A stretch of DNA of 36,963 nucleotides from DASSKP01 sp035695045 (GCA_035695045.1 DASSEX010000016.1:1-36963), one strand, 5' to 3'. Counted from the first letter of the stretch, positions 1 to 8,361 are shown. Program-made: numbers and translations. The notes: generated by a model not told the origin, from the sequence alone.

Positions 1-257
1 GACCAGGCATCGACGAGATCGACGGCAACGGCCAGTTGCAGCTGCTGGCGTCGTACCTCCTCCGGGGTGCGGGCCAGCAGGACCGCCATCATCACGGCTC
101 GCGCGCCGAACAACCGGGCCAGGTAGACCGACGGGGAGGTCGGGTCGGCAGGGATTCCGAAGGCACGCGCGACCGCCAGCGGCGTGACCACTGCGCCACC
201 GCCGACCAGCAGCCGGCCCGCCACACTCGCCGCTCGCAGCACCCGTCCGTCGTTCAT
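1..257 (-). CDS. Partial small membrane protein, C-terminus beyond window
   Basis: The reading frame opens with ATG at 257 on the minus strand and runs off the left edge without a stop, so only the first 85 residues are present. A clear Shine-Dalgarno GGGAGG lies 7 bases upstream of the ATG, which fixes the start. The protein begins MNDGRVLRAASVAGRLL and contains two hydrophobic stretches (about residues 9-30 and 46-62), the second with a Leu-Phe-Gly-Ala-Arg motif as in small actinobacterial membrane proteins of the DUF4267 kind. That family assignment is tentative. It is transcribed divergently from the kinase at 377, and the 119 bases between them must hold both promoters. Confidence 0.7.
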   Translation of the reverse strand, partial: MNDGRVLRAASVAGRLLVGGGAVVTPLAVARAFGIPADPTSPSVYLARLFGARAVMMAVLLARTPEEVRRQQLQLAVAVDLVDAW

Positions 258-376
258 CGGTGGACCTCCCGACACACCTCGACGCTGGCACCGGCGGCGG
301 CCTCTGCGAAGAGGCGAAAGACCCATGGCAGGTCGGTGAGTGATCGCCGGGGCATCAGCGGGTAGGGGAAATCTCG

Positions 377-2005
377 ATGCCCCCGACCACGACGACCATC
401 GCCGGCCGCTACCTGCTTTCGGAGCGGGTGGGCTCGGGCGGCATGGGCGTGGTGTGGCGCGGGTTCGACGAGCTGCTGCGCCGCCAGGTCGCCGTCAAGG
501 AGCTGCACTTCCCGATGCACATGAGCGTCGAGGAGCGGGAACGGCTGGCCCGTCGCACGCTGCGGGAGGCGCGGGCCGTCGCGGCGGTGGACGACCCGAG
601 CGCGGTCCGGGTGTTCGACATCGTCGAGCAGGACGGCCGCCCGTGGATCGTCATGGAGTACCTCGACGGCTCCACGTTGACCGACGTGCTGCGCGAGCGC
701 GGGCCGCTGCCGCCGGACGAGGTCATCCACATCGGCCAGTCGCTGATCAACGCACTGGAAGCGGCGCACGCCGCAGGGGTGCTGCACCGTGACGTCAAGC
801 CGAGCAACGTGATGATCGCGCCGGACGGGCGGGTGGCGCTGACCGACTTCGGGATCGCGACGTCGCTCGACGGCGACGGCGACGGCGTCGACACCACCAC
901 CTCCGGGGTCATCGTCGGTTCACCGGCCTACATGTCGCCGGAGCGGGCTCGCGGTGAGCCGCCGACCGCGGCGTCCGACATCTGGTCGCTCGGCGCAACG
1001 CTCTGGACCGCTGCCGAAGGACGGCCGCCCTTCGAGGGCCCGACCGGTCTCGCGACCATGACGGCGGTCGCGACGGAGCCTCCGCCGCGCTGTGCCCGGT
1101 GCGCAGGCCCGCTGGGTGACCTCCTGCTCCGGCTGATGGACCGTGACCCGGCCGCCCGCCCGTCCCTGGACGTCGTACGGCGCGAGCTCTCGGGCCTCGT
1201 TGACACGGCGCCGCGCCGGCCGGCCGCGGAGGACCCGTATCCGACCGAGACGTTGCCGGCAGCCTTCGACCGGACCACCGCCCTCGACCCGATCGTCGAC
1301 GCGACACCGGCGGCTGCGTCAAGGACGGCGACCCCACCCGCGCCTGCCGCACCCGCTCCGCCGGCAGAGCCCGTTGCCGCCGGACGTCGCCGGCATGGGC
1401 TCGGATGGCTCGCAGCGGCGCTCGTCGGCGTACTCGTCATCGCCGCTGTGGTGGCCGGCGTCGTCGTCGGCGGCAACGGCAGTCCGAACTCGTCGGCCGG
1501 CAAGAGCTCGCCGAAGGCGTCCGCAGCCGGCGACAGCCCGGCCGGCTCGAGCAGCGGGTTGCCCGCCGGCTGGCAGCGCTACCGCAACACCAGCCTCGGG
1601 TGGTCGATCGGCCTGCCGCCGGGCTGGCAGGTCCGCGACGAGGGCGACACCGCGACCTTCACCGACCCTGCGGGCGGGCGTTACGCGCGCGTCGACACGC
1701 GCTATCCGGCCGGACCGTCGGCGCTCGGTGCCTGGCAGGACCAGGAGCGTGCGTTCAGCGGGTCGCACCAGGGTTACCAGCGCATCAAGCTGGCGACCGT
1801 GAGCTATGGCGGCTACCCGGATGCCGCCGACTGGGAGTTCACCTTCACCTCCGGCGCCGTCTCGCTGCACGCGCTCGACCGCGGCTTCGTGACGTCGGGC
1901 AAGCGTGGGTACGCGATCTACTTCCAGACGCACAGCGACCAGTGGTCGTCGTCCGCTGGTCTGCTGCAGGGATTCCTGTCGTCGTTCCGGGCCGGATCTC
2001 GGTAG
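377..2005 (+). CDS. Membrane-anchored Ser/Thr protein kinase (PknB-like)
   Basis: A 542-residue Hanks-type kinase. The N-terminal catalytic domain (about 10-275) has the glycine loop GSGGMGVV (19-26), the ATP-binding Lys41 in VAVKEL, the catalytic loop HRDVKPSN (137-144), DFG (157-159) and the SPAYMSPE activation-segment end (182-189), so it should be active. A Pro/Ala-rich linker (about 280-335) leads to one membrane helix (341-365). The roughly 175-residue outer domain begins PAGWQRYRN and is not a PASTA array; it resembles the sensor tails of other actinobacterial kinases, and its ligand is unknown. AGGGGA at 364-369 serves as ribosome binding site for the ATG at 377. The stop codon TAG is also the start of a -10 box for the leuS leader. 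Confidence 0.9.
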   Translation: MPPTTTTIAGRYLLSERVGSGGMGVVWRGFDELLRRQVAVKELHFPMHMSVEERERLARRTLREARAVAAVDDPSAVRVFDIVEQDGRPWIVMEYLDGSTLTDVLRERGPLPPDEVIHIGQSLINALEAAHAAGVLHRDVKPSNVMIAPDGRVALTDFGIATSLDGDGDGVDTTTSGVIVGSPAYMSPERARGEPPTAASDIWSLGATLWTAAEGRPPFEGPTGLATMTAVATEPPPRCARCAGPLGDLLLRLMDRDPAARPSLDVVRRELSGLVDTAPRRPAAEDPYPTETLPAAFDRTTALDPIVDATPAAASRTATPPAPAAPAPPAEPVAAGRRRHGLGWLAAALVGVLVIAAVVAGVVVGGNGSPNSSAGKSSPKASAAGDSPAGSSSGLPAGWQRYRNTSLGWSIGLPPGWQVRDEGDTATFTDPAGGRYARVDTRYPAGPSALGAWQDQERAFSGSHQGYQRIKLATVSYGGYPDAADWEFTFTSGAVSLHALDRGFVTSGKRGYAIYFQTHSDQWSSSAGLLQGFLSSFRAGSR

Positions 2006-2008
2006 ACT
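2003..2008 (+). promoter_or_regulatory. -10 box of the leuS leader transcript
   Basis: TAGACT fits the actinobacterial -10 pattern TAnnnT and ends 7 bases before the ATG at 2016, so transcription should begin at or next to that ATG and the leader peptide would be leaderless. The first three bases are the stop codon of the kinase gene. No convincing -35 box is visible. Position and pattern are seen; promoter activity is inferred. Confidence 0.6.
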
Positions 2009-2015
2009 GGCGATC

Positions 2016-2051
2016 ATGACGCGGCGGCAGCTTCTTCCCGGGCCGCGCTGA
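2016..2051 (+). CDS. Leucine leader peptide of leuS
   Basis: A short frame of 11 codons encodes MTRRQLLPGPR and ends in TGA at 2049. The two leucines (2031-2036) are both read from CTT, a codon that is rare in this GC-rich genome where CTG and CTC dominate. It sits directly after a -10 box, so translation can begin on the 5' end of the RNA, and its stop codon is inside the 5' arm of a hairpin that is followed by a terminator-like stem. Adjacent rare codons for the amino acid charged by the downstream enzyme are the hallmark of ribosome-mediated attenuation, known for leucine genes in other actinobacteria. The sensing role is inferred. Confidence 0.7.
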   Translation: MTRRQLLPGPR

Positions 2052-2100
2052 CACCGGATCAGAGTCAGCGCGGCGGCCCTCCCATGCGGGGGGCTTTCTT
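2040..2100 (+). promoter_or_regulatory. Candidate transcription attenuator upstream of leuS
   Basis: Hairpin A pairs 2042-2052 with 2064-2074 (11 base pairs, loop of 11) and contains the leader stop codon. In a second register GGGCC at 2040-2044 can pair with GGCCC at 2075-2079. The terminator pairs 2076-2082 with 2088-2094 (7 base pairs, loop of 5) and is followed by TTTCTT at 2095-2100. The extended form of hairpin A uses bases 2076-2079 of the terminator's 5' arm, so the two exclude each other. A ribosome that finishes the leader would cover the 5' arm of hairpin A and allow the terminator. How a ribosome stalled at the Leu codons shifts the balance is not settled by inspection. Confidence 0.6.
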
Positions 2101-2132
2101 GTGTCCGGGCATTGACGCGAGAGGCTGGAGAG

Positions 2133-4598
2133 ATGACTGAGGGCTACGACCCGCACGGCGTCGTCGACAAGTGGCTGCCCGTGTGGGACGAGCTGCGGCT
2201 GTTCGAGCCGCGGGACGACGACAGCCGCGAGCGGCGCTACGTCGTCGACATGTTCAGCTACCCGTCGGGCGACCTGCACATGGGCCACGCGGAGGCGTTC
2301 AGCATCGGTGACGCGGTCGCGCGCTACGCGATGATGCGCGGCTACGACGTCCTGCACCCGATCGGGTGGGACTCCTTCGGTCTGCCCGCGGAGAACGCCG
2401 CACTGAAGCGGGACATGGACCCCCGGGAGTGGACCTACCAGAACATCGAGGTCCAGGCCGAGTCGTTCAAGCGGCTGGGCATGTCGTTCGACTGGCGCAC
2501 GCGACTGCACACGTCGGACCCGGAGTACTACCGCTGGACGCAGTGGCTGTTCCTGCGTTTCTACGAGCGCGGCCTGGCCTACCGGAAGGCGGCGCCGGTC
2601 AACTGGTGCCCGACCGACCTGACCGTGCTGGCCAACGAGCAGGTCATCGCCGGCAAGTGCGAGCGCTGCGGCAGCGAGGTCACGAAGAAGAATCTGACCC
2701 AGTGGTTCTTCCGCATCACGGCGTACGCCGACCGGCTGCTGGACGACATGGCCAAGCTGGAAGGCAACTGGCCGGACCGCGTGCTGACGATGCAGCGCAA
2801 CTGGATCGGCCGGTCCACCGGTGCGCACGTGGACTTCAAGATCGAGGGTCACGACGTTCCGGTCCGGGTCTTCACCACGCGTCCGGACACGCTGTTCGGC
2901 GCGACGTTCTTCGTCGTCGCCGCCGACTCGCCGCTGGCCGCCGAGCTGTGCGCCGACGAACAGCGCGACGCCTTCAACACCTACGTCGACCAGGTGCGCC
3001 GCACCACCGAGATCGAGCGCCTGTCGAGCGAGCGGCCCAAGACGGGCGTCTCGCTGGGGCGTCACGCCATCAACCCCGTCAACGGCGAGCGCATCCCGGT
3101 GTTCGCCGCCGACTACGTGCTGGCGGAGTACGGCACCGGCGCGATCATGGCCGTGCCGGCGCACGACCAGCGCGACCTGGACTTCGCCCGCGCCTTCGGT
3201 CTGCCGGTCCGCGTCGTCGTCGACACCGGCGAGCCGGACCCGAACGAGACCGGCGTCGCAACGGCCGGGGACGGCGTACTGGTCAACAGCGGCAGCTACG
3301 ACGGCATGCGCAAGGAGGAGGCGATCCCGGCGATCGCCGAAGACCTGCGTCGGGACGGCCACGGCGAGCCGGCGATCACCTACCGGTTGCGCGACTGGCT
3401 GCTGTCCCGCCAGCGCTACTGGGGCTGCCCGATCCCGATCGTGCACTGCAGTGCGTGCGGCGAGGTCGCGGTGCCGGACGACCAGCTGCCGGTGCTGCTG
3501 CCGACGAGCGGTTACGAGCTGCGGCCGGAAGGCGGTCGGTCGCCACTGGAGAGCGCCACGGAGTGGGTCACGACCACGTGCCCGAAGTGCGGCGGCGACG
3601 CGAGCCGCGACACCGACACGATGGACACGTTCGTCGACTCGTCCTGGTACTACCTGCGCTACGCCTCGGCCGACGACCACTCGCAGGCGTTCGACGTCGA
3701 GCGGGTGCGGCGCTGGCTGCCGGTCGACGAGTACGTCGGCGGTGTCGAGCACGCGATCCTGCACCTGCTGTACTCACGGTTCTTCACCAAGGTCCTGCAC
3801 GACATGGGGATGCTGGACTTCACCGAGCCGTTCCTGCGGCTGACCAACCAGGGCCAGGTCATCATGGCCGGCGCCGCTATGTCGAAGTCCAAGGGCAACC
3901 TGGTCAACCTGCAGGAGGAGATCGCGAAGTACGGCGCCGACGCCGTGCGCCTGACGATGTTGTTCGCCGGCCCTCCGGAGGACGACATCGACTGGGCGGA
4001 CGTATCGCCGACCGGTTCGGTCAAGTGGCTGTCGCGCGTGTGGCGGCTGGCGAGCGACGTCGGCACTGCCGGTCAGGGATCCGATCCGGCGAGCGGCGAT
4101 CCCGAGATCCGGGCCGGGGTGCACAAGCTGGTCGCGGATGCGACGACGCAGACCGACGCGAAGCGCTTCAACGTCGCGATCGCACGGTTGATGGAGCTGA
4201 CGTCGCTGCTGCGCCGCGCCGTGGACGGCGATGCACTGTCGACACCTGCCGGTGCGGCTGCGGTCAGGGAGGGCGCCGGTGCGTTGGCGCGGATGTTGAG
4301 CATCTTCGCGCCGTTCGCCGCGGAGGAGATCTGGGAGCTGCTGGGCAACGAGCCGTCGGTCGTCCATGCCGGCTGGCCTTCGGCCGACCCTGCGTTGCTG
4401 GTCGAGGACACGGTGACCTGCATCGTGCAGGTGGCGGGCAAGCTGCGCGACAAGTTCGACGTCCCCGTCGACGTGTCGGAGGACGTGTTGCGCGAGCGCG
4501 CGCTGGCGAGTGACGCGGTGCGCCGCGCCCTGGGGGACCGGCCCGTGCGCACCGTCATCGTCCGGGCGCCCAAGCTGGTCAACGTCGTTCCGGGCTGA
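2133..4598 (+). CDS. leuS: Leucyl-tRNA synthetase
   Basis: Attaches leucine to tRNA-Leu in the cytoplasm. From the ATG at 2133 the protein has 821 residues, the usual length of the short bacterial type. GAGAGG at 2119-2124 is a ribosome binding site 8 bases upstream; a TTG at 2112 would add seven residues but has no such site. The class I HIGH motif reads HMGH (49-52). The signature loop is AMSKSKGN at 582-589, with Ala in place of the usual first Lys. Zinc-type Cys clusters CERCG and CSACG/CPKCG, and DTFVDSSWYYLRY before the second half of the active site, are present. The editing domain lies at about 225-420. Expression is probably controlled by the leader peptide and attenuator at 2016-2100. 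Confidence 0.97.
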   Translation: MTEGYDPHGVVDKWLPVWDELRLFEPRDDDSRERRYVVDMFSYPSGDLHMGHAEAFSIGDAVARYAMMRGYDVLHPIGWDSFGLPAENAALKRDMDPREWTYQNIEVQAESFKRLGMSFDWRTRLHTSDPEYYRWTQWLFLRFYERGLAYRKAAPVNWCPTDLTVLANEQVIAGKCERCGSEVTKKNLTQWFFRITAYADRLLDDMAKLEGNWPDRVLTMQRNWIGRSTGAHVDFKIEGHDVPVRVFTTRPDTLFGATFFVVAADSPLAAELCADEQRDAFNTYVDQVRRTTEIERLSSERPKTGVSLGRHAINPVNGERIPVFAADYVLAEYGTGAIMAVPAHDQRDLDFARAFGLPVRVVVDTGEPDPNETGVATAGDGVLVNSGSYDGMRKEEAIPAIAEDLRRDGHGEPAITYRLRDWLLSRQRYWGCPIPIVHCSACGEVAVPDDQLPVLLPTSGYELRPEGGRSPLESATEWVTTTCPKCGGDASRDTDTMDTFVDSSWYYLRYASADDHSQAFDVERVRRWLPVDEYVGGVEHAILHLLYSRFFTKVLHDMGMLDFTEPFLRLTNQGQVIMAGAAMSKSKGNLVNLQEEIAKYGADAVRLTMLFAGPPEDDIDWADVSPTGSVKWLSRVWRLASDVGTAGQGSDPASGDPEIRAGVHKLVADATTQTDAKRFNVAIARLMELTSLLRRAVDGDALSTPAGAAAVREGAGALARMLSIFAPFAAEEIWELLGNEPSVVHAGWPSADPALLVEDTVTCIVQVAGKLRDKFDVPVDVSEDVLRERALASDAVRRALGDRPVRTVIVRAPKLVNVVPG

Positions 4599-4692
4599 GG
4601 TCCGTCCGCTCGTTCGCTGTCCACCGCCGCCGCGACTCTCGGCGTTGTCCACATCGGCATGATTCGCGGCGGTCGGCCTCGGCGGGCGCACC

Positions 4693-4698
4693 TAGCGT
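4693..4698 (+). promoter_or_regulatory. -10 box of comEA, leaderless start
   Basis: TAGCGT matches TAnnnT and ends 6 bases before the GTG at 4705, so the transcript would start at the GTG itself. There is no Shine-Dalgarno sequence before this GTG, which supports leaderless translation. The same hexamer precedes hemW at 12850. Confidence 0.5.
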
Positions 4699-4704
4699 CG
4701 CGTC

Positions 4705-5514
4705 GTGGCTGAACCCTCGCACCGACCGTCCGAACCTGCGGCCCGGCTCGCCGCGCTCGGCTTCGCTCCAGCGGACGACGTGGGCGAGGGTTTCGTCGGC
4801 GGATGGGTTCCCGAGCAGCCCGCGCCGGTGACACCGGACGGTCGGGGCCGGCATGCCCGGACCGCGTCCGCACGCCCGGTCGGGGTTTCTGCCATCGTCG
4901 CCGAGCGCCTGCCCTGGCTGGCGAACGCCGAGGCTCCGTCGTTGCGAGCGATGTCGTGGCTGCTCGCGGTGTGCGCGGCCTGCGTGCTGCTGACCGGCTA
5001 CACGTTGCTGCACCATCGCGCTCAGCCGTCGTACGGCGCTGCGCCGATGGCGAGGCAGCCGTTCGCGCCGCTGCCGTCACCCACGGCGGCGTCGATCGTC
5101 GTCGACGTGGGCGGGCGGGTGCGCCGACCCGGACTGGTCACCTTGCCGTTGGGCTCGCGGGTGGCCGACGCGCTGCGCGCCGCCGGCGGCGTGCTTCGTC
5201 GTCGCGATCTCCTCTCCCTGAACCTCGCGGCCCGAGTTGCCGACGGGCAGCTGCTGCTTGTCGGTGTGCCGGGCGCGTCGGGCCCGTCGGGCGCTTCTTC
5301 AGCCGGCGGATCGTCATCGGCCGGTCCGGTCGATCTCAACAGTGCGACTGCCGACCAGCTCGAGGCGTTGCCCGGCATCGGACCTGTGCTCGCGCAGCAC
5401 ATCATCGACTGGCGGACCGCGCACGGCGGTTTCCGCACGGTGGACCAGCTGCGTGACGTGTCGGGGATCGGGGACAGCACGTTCGCGGACCTGGCGCCGC
5501 TGGTCACGGTGTGA
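4705..5514 (+). CDS. comEA: ComEA-like DNA-binding protein
   Basis: A 269-residue protein with a cytoplasmic N-terminus rich in Pro and Ala, a single membrane helix (about 83-103), an SLBB domain (about 130-187) and a C-terminal double helix-hairpin-helix domain (209-269) that begins VDLNSATADQLEALPGIG. In competent bacteria ComEA binds double-stranded DNA outside the membrane and passes it to ComEC. The order comEA-comEC-holA is conserved in actinobacteria, including mycobacteria, where natural competence is mostly not shown, so a role in uptake is inferred from family alone. The GTG start is chosen from the -10 box 6 bases upstream. The stop overlaps the comEC start by four bases (GTGA), indicating translational coupling. 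Confidence 0.9.
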   Translation: MAEPSHRPSEPAARLAALGFAPADDVGEGFVGGWVPEQPAPVTPDGRGRHARTASARPVGVSAIVAERLPWLANAEAPSLRAMSWLLAVCAACVLLTGYTLLHHRAQPSYGAAPMARQPFAPLPSPTAASIVVDVGGRVRRPGLVTLPLGSRVADALRAAGGVLRRRDLLSLNLAARVADGQLLLVGVPGASGPSGASSAGGSSSAGPVDLNSATADQLEALPGIGPVLAQHIIDWRTAHGGFRTVDQLRDVSGIGDSTFADLAPLVTV

Positions 5515-6998
5515 GGCGGTCGCCCGTCGACCTGCGGCTCGCCGTCGTCGCCGCTGCTGCATGGACGACCGCAGCCGTGTTGATGCCCATGTCCGTGCAC
5601 CGCGCCGTCGGCACCGCCGGCGCCGGGATCGTTGTCGCGGCGTTGGCGATGCAGCGGCGGCGGCGCTGGGTGTCCGCGGCGGCGATCGGTGTCGCAGGCG
5701 GAGCTGCTGTCCTCGCTGTGCACGCTGCGGCACTCCACACCGGCCCGGTCGCACGCCTCGCGCCGGCCCGGTCGCACGTCGAGGTGCAGCTCCGGCTGGT
5801 GCGAGACCCGGTCACGGTCCGCTCACACTCGGGCCGCCGGCTGGTGGTCGCCGATGCGACGGCGACTGCCGTACGGCGTCCGGGCGGCGAGTGGCGGAGC
5901 GACCGCGCCCCGGTCGTCGTCTTCGCCGTCGACTCGAGCTGGGTCGGCCTCCTGCCCGGCCAGCGGGTCGACGTCGGTGCGCGGCTCGCGCCGCCGAGAC
6001 GGGGCGACACCGTCGCGGCCGTGCTGGTCGCGGCCGGGCCACCGCGTGTGCTGGGACGGCCGCCGATGTGGCAACGGTCAGCCGGTGCCGTCCGCAGCGG
6101 CCTGCGCGCTGCAGTGCTGCCGCTGCCTCCGGACGAACGCGGCCTCGTTCCCGGGCTCGTCCTGGGCGACGTGTCGCAGATGCCGACGACCCTGTCCACC
6201 GCGTTTCGCGTCACAGGACTTGCGCACCTGACGGCGGTCAGCGGCGCGAACGTGGCGATCGTTCTCGGCACGGTGATGGCCGCACTGCGGTGGTCGGGAG
6301 CGCCTCGGTGGGTTCGCCCGGCCGTCGGTGTCGCGGCGCTGTTGGGCTTCGTGGTCCTGGTGCGGCCGTCACCCAGCGTCCTTCGGGCCGCGGTGATGGG
6401 AGCGGTCGTCCTGGCCGCCGGCATGACCGGCCGGCGGAGCCGGGCGCTGCCTGCCGTGTCGGCGGCGGTGCTGGGGCTCGTCATGGTCGATCCGTTTCTC
6501 GCCCGGTCACCCGGCTTCGCGATGTCGGTGTTCGCGACCACGGCGATCGTCACGTTGGCCCCTGCGTGGACCGTCCGGCTCGCGCGCGTGATGCCTCGCC
6601 CGATCGCGGCGGCCGTCGCCGTCCCCGCCGCCGCCCAGCTCGCCTGCACGCCGGTGATCGTCGCGGTGTTCGGTCAGCTGACGCCCTACGCCGTCCCGGC
6701 CAACCTGCTGGCGGCGCCTGCGGTCGCACCGGCAACCCTTGCCGGCATCGGGTGCGCGCTCGCCGGCGTCGGCTGGCCGGGGGCCGCCGCGGTGCTCGCG
6801 TGGGCGGCGGGCCTGCCCACGGCATGGCTGGTGATCGTCGCTCGCACCTTCGCCGGCCTGCCCGGCGCCGGCCTGCCGTGGCCGACAGGGATGCGTGGCC
6901 TGCTTCTTCTGTGCGGTTCCGCGGCGGCTGGGACGACGGCCGTGTGGAGCATCGCTCGGCTGCTGCGGCATGCAATCCTGGGTCGATGCCCGGTGTGA
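5511..6998 (+). CDS. comEC: ComEC/Rec2 family membrane channel, short form
   Basis: A 495-residue polytopic membrane protein. The N-terminal part has several membrane helices (from about residue 10) and a DUF4131 OB-like domain (about 75-175). The Competence domain follows with the motif HLTAVSGANVAIV near residue 238 and about seven more helices. Full-length ComEC proteins of 700-850 residues carry a C-terminal metallo-beta-lactamase-like nuclease domain; this one ends after the channel part, as does the short form known in mycobacteria. If it moves DNA, strand degradation would need another protein. The GTG start at 5511 overlaps the comEA stop, and the 3' end overlaps holA by 13 bases. Confidence 0.9.
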   Translation: MRRSPVDLRLAVVAAAAWTTAAVLMPMSVHRAVGTAGAGIVVAALAMQRRRRWVSAAAIGVAGGAAVLAVHAAALHTGPVARLAPARSHVEVQLRLVRDPVTVRSHSGRRLVVADATATAVRRPGGEWRSDRAPVVVFAVDSSWVGLLPGQRVDVGARLAPPRRGDTVAAVLVAAGPPRVLGRPPMWQRSAGAVRSGLRAAVLPLPPDERGLVPGLVLGDVSQMPTTLSTAFRVTGLAHLTAVSGANVAIVLGTVMAALRWSGAPRWVRPAVGVAALLGFVVLVRPSPSVLRAAVMGAVVLAAGMTGRRSRALPAVSAAVLGLVMVDPFLARSPGFAMSVFATTAIVTLAPAWTVRLARVMPRPIAAAVAVPAAAQLACTPVIVAVFGQLTPYAVPANLLAAPAVAPATLAGIGCALAGVGWPGAAAVLAWAAGLPTAWLVIVARTFAGLPGAGLPWPTGMRGLLLLCGSAAAGTTAVWSIARLLRHAILGRCPV

Positions 6999-7936
6999 CG
7001 CTCGTCGTCGGCGACGAGGAGTTCCTCGTCGCGCGAGCGGTCCAGCGTGCCGTCAATGCCGCGACCGCCGGTGACGAGCAGGCCGGCGTGCACGACGTGG
7101 CCGCCGTCGACCTGACCGCCGCGGAGCTGATCGAGCTGACGTCACCGTCGCTGTTCGGCGAGGCTCGCATTGTCGTCGTACGGGCGGCGCAGGACGCGAC
7201 CAAGGACGTCGCGGCTGCTCTGGTGTCGTTGGCAGAGTCGGGCGACGAGTCGGTCGGACTGGTCGTCGCGCACGCCGGCGGCGCGAAGGGCAAAGCGCTC
7301 GTCGAGTCGCTGAAAGGCGCCGGGGCCCGCGTCGTCGAAGTGATGAAGGTGCGCACGCAACGCGACCGGGAGCAGTTCGTCCTCGACGAGATCTCCGCCG
7401 CCGGCGGGTCCATCGACCGTGATGCCGCCAGCGACCTGGTCGCGTCGATCGGCGCAGACCTGCGCGAGCTCGCGACGGCGTGCACCCAGCTGGTCGCCGA
7501 CTGCGGCAACCGGGTGAGCGCTGGCAACGTCGCGGCGTACTACCGCGGCCGGGCGGAGTCGACCGGGTTCGCGGTCGCGGACCGCGCGTGCGAGGGCGAT
7601 GTCGCCGCCGCACTGGAGACGTTGCGTTGGGCGTTCGCGACCGGCGTCGACCCCGTGCTGATCAGTGCCGCGCTGGCTGCCAACCTGCGGACGCTCGGGG
7701 TCGTCGCGTCGGCGGGTCGGGGTTCGCCGGACGCCCTTGCCGGTCAGCTGGGGATGCCGGCGTGGAAGATCCGGCGCGCCCAGGGCTGGTTGAAGCGGTG
7801 GCGCCCGGATGCCCTCGCCGCGGCGGTCACCGCGGTCGCGGCCGCAGACGCCGGCATCAAGGGTGCCGGCGACGACGCGGCCTATGCCGCAGAGCGGGCG
7901 GTCATCGCCGTCGCCGGATGCGCGACCGGCCGGTGA
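6986..7936 (+). CDS. holA: DNA polymerase III subunit delta
   Basis: A 316-residue delta subunit, the clamp-loader wrench that opens the beta sliding clamp. It starts MPGVTLVVGDEEFLV, the typical N-terminus in which GDEEFL corresponds to the degenerate Walker region. The middle contains the AAA+ core with DLRELATACTQLV (about 160-172), and the C-terminal helical collar domain includes the LAGQLGMPAWKIRRAQGW motif (about 250-270) common to the family. It overlaps the end of comEC by 13 bases and has no strong ribosome binding site, so coupling to comEC is likely. The same reading frame is open far upstream across comEA and comEC, but that part has no family resemblance and is not coding. Confidence 0.93.
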   Translation: MPGVTLVVGDEEFLVARAVQRAVNAATAGDEQAGVHDVAAVDLTAAELIELTSPSLFGEARIVVVRAAQDATKDVAAALVSLAESGDESVGLVVAHAGGAKGKALVESLKGAGARVVEVMKVRTQRDREQFVLDEISAAGGSIDRDAASDLVASIGADLRELATACTQLVADCGNRVSAGNVAAYYRGRAESTGFAVADRACEGDVAAALETLRWAFATGVDPVLISAALAANLRTLGVVASAGRGSPDALAGQLGMPAWKIRRAQGWLKRWRPDALAAAVTAVAAADAGIKGAGDDAAYAAERAVIAVAGCATGR

Positions 7937-8295
7937 CCGTGTCCTCGACGGCCCGCGCGCTGGCGCGGCAGCGGGCAAGCTCGGCGGCCCGGGCCTACCC
8001 GCTCTACTGGCGGATCCTGCGCCTGCGGCAGGTCCGGCCCAACGGTTGGCAGCGGGCGGTTCTCTTCGAGGGCGTGACCGCGGTGGCGGTGACGCTCGTC
8101 CTGGCCGACGTTGCGAGCGCCTGGACGCTCGTCGTGCTGCCGGTGGCGACCGCGGCGGTCGTCAAAGGACATGACGTGATCGCCGGCTGGTTGCCGAACC
8201 GTCGGCCGGTCGAGCCGCTGCCGCCGCCGCGACCGACCGACTTCGCGCCGGTTGCGGGGATCGTCGTCGCGCTGCTGCTGATCTGGCTTCTCTAG
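7933..8295 (+). CDS. Small hydrophobic protein, three predicted helices
   Basis: A 120-residue protein if it begins at the GTG that overlaps the holA stop (GTGA, 7933-7936); an in-frame ATG at 7918 would add five residues. A basic N-terminus (ARALARQRASSAARAYPLYWR) is followed by two membrane helices (about residues 42-77) and a third at the very C-terminus ending LLLIWLL. A Pro-rich linker separates them. The family is not recognised. The four-base overlap makes it the last gene of the comEA-holA operon. Its coding character rests on the overlap, the hydrophobicity pattern and the position between two well-defined genes. Confidence 0.7.
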   Translation: MTVSSTARALARQRASSAARAYPLYWRILRLRQVRPNGWQRAVLFEGVTAVAVTLVLADVASAWTLVVLPVATAAVVKGHDVIAGWLPNRRPVEPLPPPRPTDFAPVAGIVVALLLIWLL

Positions 8296-8307
8296 GCGCG
8301 CTGAAAC

Positions 8308-8349
8308 CCGCGGCGGATCGGGACCCTTGGAGGGGCCTGAATGCCGCGG
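8308..8349. terminator. Convergent terminator hairpin
   Basis: CCGCGGC (8308-8314) pairs with GCCGCGG (8343-8349), and inside it GGACCCT (8321-8327) pairs with AGGGGCC (8331-8337) with one mismatch. It lies between the stops of the small membrane protein (plus) and rpsT (minus), so it can end transcription from both sides. No U-tract is present, as is common in actinobacteria. Confidence 0.6.
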
Positions 8350-8361
8350 AATCTGGCTGCT

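Noticed and set aside
2016..2132. T-box riboswitch before leuS
   Set aside because: There is no stem I, AG-bulge or TGGNACC-type T-box sequence and the leader is only about 115 bases long; the leader peptide with Leu codons explains the region better.
1845..3764. Open frame of 639 codons on the minus strand opposite leuS
   Set aside because: It is rich in Arg, Val and Asp as expected from reading GC-rich codons in reverse, has no domain, and leuS is unambiguous on the other strand. Other long frames of this kind, for example 8748-10439 minus, 8870-11416 plus and 17824-19404 plus, are rejected for the same reason.
3876..3899. Loss of the first Lys of KMSKS in LeuS as a sign of inactivity
   Set aside because: The second, essential part SKSKGN is complete, the rest of the enzyme is normal and this is the only leuS in sight, so the enzyme is taken as active.
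4645..4653. TTGTCCACA, identical to the Streptomyces DnaA box
   Set aside because: A single copy with no cluster, no AT-rich stretch and no dnaA/dnaN nearby is not an origin. It could titrate DnaA, but one nonamer is not enough to claim it.
5237..6985. Upstream extension of the holA frame across comEA and comEC
   Set aside because: The extension is Arg-rich with no family likeness, while comEA and comEC are clear in other frames. The HolA N-terminus begins exactly at the ATG at 6986.
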